Assembly (NCBI GenBank): GCA_050249835.1
Contig: JBFWPT010000014.1
Span: 6,346-70,345 of the forward strand
Source: Miltoncostaea sp050249835
GTDB taxonomy: Bacteria; Actinomycetota; Thermoleophilia; Miltoncostaeales; Miltoncostaeaceae
Length of the DNA stretch: 64,000 nucleotides
Reading direction: 5' to 3'
This document shows positions 57,697 to 64,000 of the stretch, piece after piece. The stretch's first letter is position 1, and every line of letters begins with the position of its first letter. The notes beneath the pieces are model-generated. The model saw only the letters and a list, made by a program, of their open reading frames with translations, did not search any database and was not told the origin of the DNA. The position numbers were made by a program, and so were the translations under genes.

Positions 57697-57706
57697 ACGG
57701 GATTTA
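57680..57706 (-). promoter_or_regulatory. Sigma-28/WhiG-type promoter for the fdtA glycan operon
   Basis: Minus-strand TAAATCCC (57706-57699), 11 bases, GCCGATGG (57687-57680). The TAA of the -35 element is also the stop codon of the upstream methyltransferase. Predicted initiation is at the fdtA ATG, giving a leaderless message. Confidence 0.72.
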
Positions 57707-58531
57707 GCCGGGTCGCCGCCCGGTGAGCGAGTACGTGAGCGGGATGGAGGGCGCGCCGTCCGGGAACCGCCAGTAGCGCCCGTCCCGCTCGAGGAAGGGC
57801 CACCGCGGGTAGTGGGTGTCCTCCCACTCGGCGAACCGCTCGATCACGAGGCCGCGCTCGAGCAGCGCCGAGACGACCGCGCCGACCGGGTGGACCCACC
57901 CGACCGAGCGGTTCTGCACGGTCACCGCGGAGCGGTCGGCGTAGGAGCCCTCCGCCTCCCACGCCAGCGCCTCGCCCTCGCGGTACCGCAGCAGCGGCGT
58001 GACCATGTCGTCGCGCATCACCTGCTCGACGGGATGGAACTCGGTGACGTGGAGCCGGGCGCCGGGGCGCAGCAGGGCCATGACGACGTCCGCCCAGGCG
58101 CCGATCTCCGGCAGCCAGAACAGGGCGCCGATGCCCGTGCAGACGACGTCGTACGTCTCCCCGAGCGCCGCAGGGGCGTCCCGCACGTCGGCGGCGACGA
58201 AACGGGCCTCCACGCCCATGCCCGCGGCGAGGGAGGTCGCGGCCCCGACCGCCGCGGGGCTGAAGTCCAGGCCGGTCACGCTGGCGCCGCGCCGGGCCCA
58301 GTCGATCGTCTCCAGACCGATGTGGCACTGGAGGTGCACGAGGTCGAGGCCCTCGACCGGCCCCACCGCCTCCACCACGCGCGGGTCGAGGGCGGGCCCG
58401 CCCGCGCGGAAGCCGTCCACGTCGTAGAAGTCGCTCCCGACGTGGATCGGCACCCGCTCGTCCCACATCGCCCGGTTCCGGGCGATGGGGTCGTCACCCC
58501 CGCCGGATGCGGCGGGGGTGCCCGTGCCCAC
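57704..58531 (-). CDS. SAM-dependent methyltransferase (class I)
   Basis: A 275-residue methyltransferase: NRAMWDERVPIHVGSDFYDV at the N-terminus, VEGLDLVHLQCHIGLETIDW (motif I variant), VTGLDFSPAAVGAATSLAAG, YDVVCTGIGALFWLPEIGAW and LLRPGARLHVTEFHPVEQVM. This is a common actinobacterial type of unknown substrate. It follows the LytR_C gene by two bases and lies before the fdtA promoter, so it belongs to the upstream operon and not to the glycan operon. Confidence 0.88.
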   Translation of the reverse strand: MGTGTPAASGGGDDPIARNRAMWDERVPIHVGSDFYDVDGFRAGGPALDPRVVEAVGPVEGLDLVHLQCHIGLETIDWARRGASVTGLDFSPAAVGAATSLAAGMGVEARFVAADVRDAPAALGETYDVVCTGIGALFWLPEIGAWADVVMALLRPGARLHVTEFHPVEQVMRDDMVTPLLRYREGEALAWEAEGSYADRSAVTVQNRSVGWVHPVGAVVSALLERGLVIERFAEWEDTHYPRWPFLERDGRYWRFPDGAPSIPLTYSLTGRRPG

Positions 58532-58533
58532 GC

Positions 58534-59211
58534 TCAGCCCGTCGGAGTGGCCGCGTCGGTGCCGTCGTCCGCCGGGGTCTCGACCGTGCCGTCGTCCACG
58601 GCGCCGTCGGCGCCCGCGGCCCCCTCGGCCCCGGTCGCGTCCTCGGCGCCGGCCGCGCCGGTCGGTCCGAGGATCACCACGACGTCCGCGTCGGGGGCGG
58701 CCGCCAGGGCCGGGTCGTCGGCCGTGGCCAGCTCGGGGGCCGCCAGGCCGAGGTCCGCCGCGACGCGCGCGGCCCGCGGGGCGGCGCCCTCGCGGTACAG
58801 GACGATGTCGGCGGGGACGGGCGCCGGGGCGTTGCCCTCGGTCACGTCCTGGTAGCCGATGCCGCGGGCCTCCTCGCCGGTGCTCGCCGCGAGGCCCGCC
58901 TCGCCGGAGCCGTTCAGGAACGCGAGCGCGATCGTCGCGCGGGCCGACTCGGGCGCCGGGGCGACGCCGCCCGGCGCGGCCGCCTCCAGCGGGGCCGTGA
59001 CGGTGCGGGTGTCGGTGATCGTGGTCGTGCCCCCGCCGCCGCTCGAGACGACGTAACCGATGAACAGACCGCCCACGAGGGCGGCCGCCACCACGGGCAG
59101 GCCGAACGTGCGCCCGGGCGACCGCGACGCCCCCGAGGTCCGGCGCCCCTTGGCGCGGACGGGCTCCTCGAAGTCGTCCTCGTACCAGTCGGATGTCCTG
59201 CGCGTGCCCAC
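58534..59211 (-). CDS. Membrane-anchored LytR C-terminal domain protein
   Basis: A 225-residue protein with a charged cytoplasmic N-terminus (RRTSDWYEDDFEEPVRAKGR), one transmembrane segment (FGLPVVAAALVGGLFIGYVV, about residues 36-55) and an extracellular LytR_C domain: IALAFLNGSGEAGLAASTGE near residue 93, APVPADIVLYREGAAPRAAR and a DVVVILGPTG strand. LytR_C domains lie outside the membrane, often beside wall-polymer ligases. The end is Ala/Asp/Gly low complexity. It is followed by the methyltransferase after two bases. Confidence 0.82.
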   Translation of the reverse strand: MGTRRTSDWYEDDFEEPVRAKGRRTSGASRSPGRTFGLPVVAAALVGGLFIGYVVSSGGGGTTTITDTRTVTAPLEAAAPGGVAPAPESARATIALAFLNGSGEAGLAASTGEEARGIGYQDVTEGNAPAPVPADIVLYREGAAPRAARVAADLGLAAPELATADDPALAAAPDADVVVILGPTGAAGAEDATGAEGAAGADGAVDDGTVETPADDGTDAATPTG

Positions 59212-59286
59212 GGTCCAGCCCCCTCGGTTCGCGGTGCCGTGTCCCGGAGGACTTTCACGGCGGGGGCCGGACTCCTGCGCGGCGCG

Positions 59287-60579
59287 TCAGCGCACCGGCA
59301 CCCGCAGGATCCGGAGGGCCGCCGCGCGGGTGGGCGCGGCGCGCACGCGGATGGTGCGGTTGACCCACGGCTTCGGCCGGTAGCGCACCTTGGGACGCCC
59401 CGCGAGGCCGCTCCAGACGACGACGCGGTAGCGGCCGGGCCGCAGGCGCACGACGCGCCGGTCGTTGCGCGGGAACACCGAGACGAGCTTCCGGGAGCTG
59501 CTGAAGACCTGGAGGTTGTAGAAGCGCGCCCGGCGGTCCTTGCGCCAGTCCAGGCGCAGCGCCCGCGGGCGGGCCGCCGGCGCCGGGGCGGGCGCGGCGA
59601 CGGCGGGCGCGCGGACGACGACCCGGGCCGTGGCCTCGCGGATCCGCCCGCCGGTGGCCGTGGCCCGCAGGGTCAGGTCGTAGGCGCCGGGGGCGGTGCC
59701 GGCGGGGATGCCGAGCACGACGAGCGCCTGGTGGGCGCCGCCCGGCGTCGGGGCGACGGTGGCGGGGCTCGGTGCGGCCGCGGCGCCCGGCAGCGTGGTG
59801 GAGGCCGCGAGCGCCAGCGTCGGCGGGGTGCCCGGCCCGGCGTGGCGCACCGTGAACGGCACCGCCGAGACCGCGCCGGCGTCGACCGTGAACTCGCCCG
59901 CGTCCGGGGCGAGGGCGACGTCCTGCACCCCGACCTGGAGGTCGGTGGCGAGCGCGCCGGGCGCGGGCCAGTCGACGCAGACGGTGTAGGCGCCCCCCAC
60001 ATCCTCGAACGACGCGGTCGGGGTCGGCCCGCACGTCACGGGCCGGGTCGCCGGAGCCCCGGCGGTGACCGATCGCGCGCCCACGACGGGGCGGTGCCGG
60101 AAGGGGCTCGCGAAGGGGGCGCCGGGCGTCACCGGCAGCCCGAAGTCCGCCGTGAGCGGGAGGCCCGCGGCGGCCTGGGCCGGGACGTAGGTGATGGTCG
60201 CCGAGGCGTACCCCACCCAGCGGGTGCCGGCGGGCGCCGGCAGGAGGCGCTGGAGCTCGGCGGCGTAGGTCGCGTCGGCGGCGAACGCGACGCCCTTGGC
60301 GACGGGGGCGGCCGGGGGGGTCGCCGCCGCCGGGATCCGGAACCCGAGCAGGATCTGGCCCTGCGCGTTCTCGCCGGGCGCGGTGTCCGAGTTGCCGCGG
60401 CCGTTGCAGCCGGTCGTCTGCGCCGCGCAGACGGTTGCGCTGACGCGCGCCTCGCCGAGGGGCACCGGCTGGTTCCCGGACACGGCGCGCAGGCCGACGC
60501 ACCCCGAGGCGAGCCCGGCCGCGACGAGGACACCGGCAACCAGCCCCGCGGCGCGCGCCGCCCCGGGCCGGCGCGGCAT
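59287..60579 (-). CDS. Putative lipoprotein with immunoglobulin-like domains
   Basis: A 430-residue exported protein. The signal peptide ends in the lipobox LASGC, placing the lipidated Cys at residue 27. The mature protein is strand-rich: WVGYASATITYVPAQAAAG, VGVQDVALAPDAGEFTVDAG and a bacterial Ig/CARDB-like stretch with GTAPGAYDLTLRATATGGRI. A basic C-terminal domain (RFYNLQVFSSSRKLVSVFPR, PGRYRVVVWSGL) resembles fibronectin-type modules. No catalytic motif. Its start overlaps the upstream stop (TGATG). Likely a surface protein. Confidence 0.68.
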   Translation of the reverse strand: MPRRPGAARAAGLVAGVLVAAGLASGCVGLRAVSGNQPVPLGEARVSATVCAAQTTGCNGRGNSDTAPGENAQGQILLGFRIPAAATPPAAPVAKGVAFAADATYAAELQRLLPAPAGTRWVGYASATITYVPAQAAAGLPLTADFGLPVTPGAPFASPFRHRPVVGARSVTAGAPATRPVTCGPTPTASFEDVGGAYTVCVDWPAPGALATDLQVGVQDVALAPDAGEFTVDAGAVSAVPFTVRHAGPGTPPTLALAASTTLPGAAAAPSPATVAPTPGGAHQALVVLGIPAGTAPGAYDLTLRATATGGRIREATARVVVRAPAVAAPAPAPAARPRALRLDWRKDRRARFYNLQVFSSSRKLVSVFPRNDRRVVRLRPGRYRVVVWSGLAGRPKVRYRPKPWVNRTIRVRAAPTRAAALRILRVPVR

Positions 60580-61166
60580 CAGGAGCAGGCCTCCGAGTAG
60601 CGCGCCTCGGGCATCTCGCCGACGCTCATCGCCGTGACGTAGCGGCCGTTGAGCCCGCCGAACGATCCGGTGGAGAAGACGTACCGGCGCTGGGGGAAGG
60701 CCTTCGGCCTCGGCTTGTAGACGAGGTCCACCCCGCCCGAGGACGGGTTGCGCGCCGCGAGGACCGGCCGGCCGTAGATCCGCCGCACCTCGGAGTCCGG
60801 CGAGGAGAGGCGCAGCCCCTTCGTCGTCAGGTTGACGAGGTTGACGGTGGGTGTGAGCGCCACGGTGGCCCGGCGGACGACGCCGTCGGTGAGGAGGAAG
60901 TAGATCCCCGGCTGCACGCCCCGGCCGGAGGCGGAGAGCACGGCGCAGGAGCCGGAGCGCTGGGTGACCTTGAGCCGCGACCTCGTCGCCGTGCGGGCCT
61001 GTACCTCGGTCATCCCGATGCGCACCGGGCCGAGGCCGTCGGGGCCGAGCTTGGCGGACGCGAGCGACGGGCGCGCCGCCGCGGCGGTGCCCGTGCCCAC
61101 GGCGAGCGCCCCGCCGGCGATGACGAGCGCGAGCAGGGCGGACGGGATGGCGCGGCGGCGGCTCAC
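60579..61166 (-). CDS. Secreted hypothetical protein
   Basis: A 195-residue exported protein: Arg-rich start and SALLALVIAGGALAVGTGTA then AAAARP as signal peptide. The mature part contains LGPVRIGMTEVQARTATRSR, a motif common in small actinobacterial secreted proteins, and two cysteines (GSCAVL and the C-terminal SEACS) that may form a disulfide. First gene of the operon leading to the lipoprotein, LytR_C protein and methyltransferase; divergent from the plus-strand methyltransferase. Confidence 0.65.
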   Translation of the reverse strand: MSRRRAIPSALLALVIAGGALAVGTGTAAAARPSLASAKLGPDGLGPVRIGMTEVQARTATRSRLKVTQRSGSCAVLSASGRGVQPGIYFLLTDGVVRRATVALTPTVNLVNLTTKGLRLSSPDSEVRRIYGRPVLAARNPSSGGVDLVYKPRPKAFPQRRYVFSTGSFGGLNGRYVTAMSVGEMPEARYSEACS

Positions 61167-61249
61167 GGCCGCGGCATCCTGCCCGCTCGCCCGGCCCGTG
61201 TCGAGCGGATCGGTCGTCCGGCGCCCGTCCGGCCCGCTACCGTCCCGGC

Positions 61250-62068
61250 GTGCGCGAGCGCCCGTTCCTGCCGAACGCCGCCGACTCCTTCGACCGCTCC
61301 GCGGCGGTGTACGACGACCACGTCGCGCACAACCGCGCCGGCGCGGCGCGCCTCGTGGCCTCCCTGCCCGCCGGCGAGTACCCGCGGCTGCTGGACGTCG
61401 CCTGCGGCACCGGCTTCGCCTCCCTGGCCGCGATCCCCCGCCTCGGGGTCCGGCAGGTGACCGCGGCCGACGCGTCGGCGGCGATGGTCGAGGTGTTCCG
61501 GGAGCGGCTCGCGACCGCGCACCCGGACGTGGCGGCCGACCTCCGGGCCTGCGACGTGCTCGCCATCGACGTCGAGCCCGGGTCGGCCGACCTCGTCCTG
61601 TGCACGATGGCGCTCCACTGGTTCACCGAGCGGGCCGCCGCGATCGCGCTCATGGCCCGGGCGCTCGCCCCCGGCGGGGTGCTCGGCGTCCTCGCCCCCG
61701 GGCCGGAGCACGACGCCGCCACCGTCGCCCGCATCCGCGCGACCGGCGACCCCGGCCTCATCCGCCTGGCCGACTCGATCGAGGCCAACGAGGTCGATCC
61801 CGGCGTCCTGGCCGGCTACCTGCGCGCCGCCGGCCTGGAGCCGGTGGACGTCTGGACCGAGACGCGCTCCCGCACCACGACCGCCGCGGCCTACGGCGCC
61901 CGCCTCGACGCCGTCGCCAGCCACCTCTGGGACGACCTCCCCGCCGAGGCGCAGGCCGGCGTGTCCAGGCGCCTCCACGCCCTGCTGGAGGGCGCCGCCG
62001 ACGCGGACGGCCTCTACCGCTACCGCTTCGTCAAGACCTTCGCCGTCGCCCGGGCCCCGGAGGCCTGA
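61250..62068 (+). CDS. SAM-dependent methyltransferase (class I)
   Basis: A 272-residue methyltransferase of the UbiE/Methyltransf_11 type: FDRSAAVYDDHVAHNRAGAA, LLDVACGTGFASLAAIPRLG (motif I), VTAADASAAMVEVFRERLAT, ADLVLCTMALHWFTERAAAI and ALAPGGVLGVLAPGPE. GTG start with a TACCGT box a few bases upstream and no ribosome site, so possibly leaderless. Its 3' end overlaps the convergent DUF234 ATPase gene by 38 bases. Confidence 0.9.
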   Translation: MRERPFLPNAADSFDRSAAVYDDHVAHNRAGAARLVASLPAGEYPRLLDVACGTGFASLAAIPRLGVRQVTAADASAAMVEVFRERLATAHPDVAADLRACDVLAIDVEPGSADLVLCTMALHWFTERAAAIALMARALAPGGVLGVLAPGPEHDAATVARIRATGDPGLIRLADSIEANEVDPGVLAGYLRAAGLEPVDVWTETRSRTTTAAAYGARLDAVASHLWDDLPAEAQAGVSRRLHALLEGAADADGLYRYRFVKTFAVARAPEA

Positions 62069-63449
62069 GGGGTCGGCCGACGAGCTCAGCGGCCTCCACC
62101 AGGCGGACGCCCTCACGATGGGCCCGATCGATGAGCTCCGGCGCGAACCCACGCGCGAAGATGCAGAGTTGGGCGCCGTGGGCCGCAGGGCCGAGCGCCT
62201 CGGCGTCCCGCCGGAGCAGGCCGAGGACCTCGGGACCGGCACGCTCGGACCACGTGCAGGAGCCGATCAGCGTGTAGCGATTCCGGGCGGTCGCGACCAC
62301 GTCGATCTCCGTCGTGCCCCGCCGGTCCCACCAACTGCCGAGCTCATCGAAACGAGGGAGATCGGTCGAGTGGCGCGCGGCCCATTCTCGGCAGGTGTCC
62401 TCGAACGCGAGCCCCATGTAGGTGTCCAGGCCCGCCAGCACCTGGTCCATGACGTCGCCGACCCGTCCGGCTTCGAGCCGGCTGCGGTTCGGGAAGACGA
62501 AGCGAAACCAGAATCGGAAGAACGGATCCGCGATGCGGAAGACGCCGCGATTGGGGATCGGTCCACCGGGTCCCAGCGGCGCGCGGGACTGGATGTATCC
62601 GAGCGAGGCCAGGCGATCCAGCATCTTCGTGGTCTGGCCCCGGTCCAGACCGCCCGCATGCTGGGCGATCTCGTTGTGCCGGGTCGCCCCTGCGGCAATG
62701 GCCCGCAGGACGTCGAAGTACGTGCCGGGCGTGCGGATCGTCTGCTCCTCCCGGAGCAGGTGGAGAGGCTCCTCGTAGAGGGGTTCCCCGCGCGTGAGGA
62801 TGCGCTCCGCGATCACGTCGATCAGATCACCGCCGCCGGCCCACACCTGGTACTGGGGGGTGCCTCCGAGCACGGCGTAACGACGGAGCCGCTGCTCGGC
62901 GTCCGCGTCCGTGGGGGCGAACTCCGAGGCCCAGCGGAAATCGAGAGGCGCGAGTTCCGGTCGATATCCCGCGCGGCCGTAGAGGGGACGGTCGGCGCCG
63001 AGGAGCCGTTCCATGTGGATGAGGGAACTGCCACAGAGGACGAGCGTGAGCGGCACGCCCTCCCGCTGCCAGACGTCCCAGCGCCGCTGGATCATTGAAT
63101 CGAGGGCGGGCTGGGCGGCCCACAGCCATTGGAACTCGTCCAGCACGACTATCAGCGGCTCGACGCGGGCCTGGTCCCCCAGGAACGTGAGCGCTTCGTC
63201 CCAGTCGGCGAACGCGATGGGCGGGGTACCTGGCAGTAGCTCCCGCGCCTCTCGCGCGAAGAGCTCGAGGTGTCCCCGGGTGTCCTGCTCGTCAGCCTGG
63301 AAGAACAGCAGGCGCCGGCCCGCGAAGGCGTTGACCAGCAGGAAGCTCTTGCCCACCCGCCGCCGGCCGCGCATGACGACGAGTTGTGGCGCCTCGTCCA
63401 CGGCCCGTCCGAGACGGGCGAGCTCGTCGATCCGGTCGATCATGGCCAT
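62031..63449 (-). CDS. DUF234-type AAA ATPase (archaeal ATPase family)
   Basis: A 472-residue protein. The N-terminal AAA module has Walker A GRRRVGKS at residues 28-35, LLFFQADEQDTRGHLELFA, Walker B EPLIVVLDEFQWLW (97-110) and the sensor VLCGSSLIHMERLLG. A winged-helix part is in the middle (ATRHNEIAQHAGGLDRGQTT). The C-terminal DUF234 nuclease-like domain has FEDTCREWAARH, DRRGTTEIDVVATARNRYTL and IGSCTWSERAG, the E-x-D/GxCxW pattern of restriction-like folds. These genes are patchily distributed and suspected of mobile or defence roles. GC content is visibly lower than its neighbours', suggesting transfer. Confidence 0.88.
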   Translation of the reverse strand: MAMIDRIDELARLGRAVDEAPQLVVMRGRRRVGKSFLLVNAFAGRRLLFFQADEQDTRGHLELFAREARELLPGTPPIAFADWDEALTFLGDQARVEPLIVVLDEFQWLWAAQPALDSMIQRRWDVWQREGVPLTLVLCGSSLIHMERLLGADRPLYGRAGYRPELAPLDFRWASEFAPTDADAEQRLRRYAVLGGTPQYQVWAGGGDLIDVIAERILTRGEPLYEEPLHLLREEQTIRTPGTYFDVLRAIAAGATRHNEIAQHAGGLDRGQTTKMLDRLASLGYIQSRAPLGPGGPIPNRGVFRIADPFFRFWFRFVFPNRSRLEAGRVGDVMDQVLAGLDTYMGLAFEDTCREWAARHSTDLPRFDELGSWWDRRGTTEIDVVATARNRYTLIGSCTWSERAGPEVLGLLRRDAEALGPAAHGAQLCIFARGFAPELIDRAHREGVRLVEAAELVGRPLRPPGPGRRRRS

Positions 63450-63455
63450 GCGGAG

Positions 63456-63503
63456 AGGCTAGACTTCGTTGACTAGTAGTTCAACGAACCATGTTTCAAC
63501 GAA
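63456..63503 (-). promoter_or_regulatory. Promoter with triple TCAACGAA repeat before the DUF234 ATPase
   Basis: On the minus strand TTGAAC (63484-63479), a 17-base spacer and TAGCCT (63461-63456), six bases before the ATG, suggest a leaderless start. The motif TTCGTTGA at 63465-63472 is repeated in inverse orientation as TCAACGAA at 63481-63488 and again at 63496-63503. The first two form a palindrome straddling the -35 and spacer, as a repressor operator would. Confidence 0.6.
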
Positions 63504-63511
63504 CGTCGCAG

Positions 63512-63949
63512 CTACTCCCAGCGGTGGAAGACCAGGAGGTTGCCGTCTCGGTCGAGGGTGGCGAACTCGCGTGTGCCGAAGTCGGTCCGCGCCACGCCGC
63601 CAAGGGACGTGGGGTGCAGGACCCCGGCGGCGGACAACTCGGCGAACAGGGCGTCCACGTCCTCCACCTCGATGCGGCAGCTCGCGGTGCCCGCGAGGAA
63701 GCTCTCGGCGCCGGAGCGGACCGGGCGGGCGGCGAGGTCGGCGCGGGCCGGCCAGCCCTGGTCGCCGGCCTGCCAGAGGTGGAGGACCGCGTCGTCGCGG
63801 CGCAGCACGGCGAAGCCGCCGTCGTGGTGCAGGACCTCGAAGCCGAAGGCATCACGGTAGTGCTCCACGGAGGCGGCGACGTCGCGCGCCGGGAGGGCGG
63901 GGATCGTGCGGCCGAGGCCGGCGGCGGCGCGCTCGGGCGGGGTGGTCAC
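63512..63949 (-). CDS. VOC (glyoxalase/bleomycin resistance) superfamily protein
   Basis: A 145-residue protein with two beta-alpha-beta-beta-beta units: RTIPALPARDVAASVEHYRD then AFGFEVLHHDGGFAVLRRDD, and the second around SCRIEVEDVDALFAELSAAG with FGTREFATLDRDGNLLVFHR. The closing EFATLDRDGNLLVF carries the usual metal or substrate Glu region. It resembles bleomycin-binding proteins in length. I start at GTG 63949; an ATG at 63994 is also in frame and neither has a clear ribosome site. Confidence 0.85.
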   Translation of the reverse strand: MTTPPERAAAGLGRTIPALPARDVAASVEHYRDAFGFEVLHHDGGFAVLRRDDAVLHLWQAGDQGWPARADLAARPVRSGAESFLAGTASCRIEVEDVDALFAELSAAGVLHPTSLGGVARTDFGTREFATLDRDGNLLVFHRWE

Positions 63950-64000
63950 GCCGGGGAGTCTGACCACCCGTCCGGGGGTGGTCCACACGAACATGTGTTC

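Noticed and set aside
1..64000. tRNA, rRNA, riboswitch or prophage genes
   Set aside because: No tRNA-like T-loop with matching acceptor arms, no rRNA stretch, and no integrase, transposase or phage structural protein was recognised by eye. Small or divergent RNAs could still be missed without a covariance search.

Overview
The window is a very GC-rich (roughly 73-75 %) bacterial chromosome segment. Gene order, GTG starts, ATGA/GTGA stop-start overlaps, several leaderless-looking genes, a WhiG/FliA-type promoter set and the protein families point to a motile actinobacterium, probably of the Thermoleophilia/Solirubrobacterales side; the lineage is an inference. It looks like an assembled draft or metagenome bin: there are two 100-base N gaps (24012-24111 and 41014-41113), each flanked by an exact 127-base duplication. 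Merging each duplication restores one intact reading frame, so both are unjoined contig overlaps and not biology.

Layout. 1-7976 holds accessory metabolism: a minus-strand operon with a split phosphotransferase of the PEP-synthase/rifampin-phosphotransferase superfamily, an MFS exporter, a CNNM/CorC protein and an SDR, facing a TetR-SDR pair. 7996-22206 is the flagellar basal body and motor cluster on the minus strand: fliS-like, HDOD, flgB, flgC, fliE, fliF, fliG, fliH, fliI, a CBS protein, fliJ, fliK, flgD, a TIGR02530 protein, flgE, flbD, motA, motB, fliL. A 167-bp foldback MITE sits between fliK and flgD. 22207-28131 holds an HTH/nucleotidyltransferase pair (possible toxin-antitoxin), alpha-glucan phosphorylase and a secreted protein. 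28176-30656 is the filament cap operon flaG-fliD-fliS-flgN. 30801-38082 holds glycosyltransferases plus queA and an SDR. 38134-43903 is a tightly coupled five-gene cassette of secreted beta-propeller-like proteins. 44062-45993 holds flagellin, csrA and rpoZ with a long acidic tail. 46109-48953 is mixed (monooxygenase, YdcF, glycosyltransferase, ECF sigma factor). 49096-57672 is an eight-gene glycan operon (FdtA, DegT aminotransferase, acetyltransferase, two methyltransferases, an FAD protein, two glycosyltransferases). 57704-63949 holds a methyltransferase, a LytR_C protein, two exported proteins, another methyltransferase, a DUF234 ATPase and a VOC protein.

How it fits together. Seven sites share the pattern T(C/A)AA-N15-(G/A)CCGAT(A/G)(A/G). 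They lie directly in front of flbD, fliJ, flaG, the TPR-glycosyltransferase, the GT4 pair, fliC and fdtA. This fits one flagellar sigma factor (sigma-28/WhiG type) controlling motor, cap, filament and two separate glycan gene sets. The simplest reading is that the glycan genes build and attach a flagellin glycan containing a 3-acetamido-3,6-dideoxyhexose. The export gate genes (fliM/N/O/P/Q/R, flhA/B), flgK/L, the sigma factor itself and fliW are not in this window.
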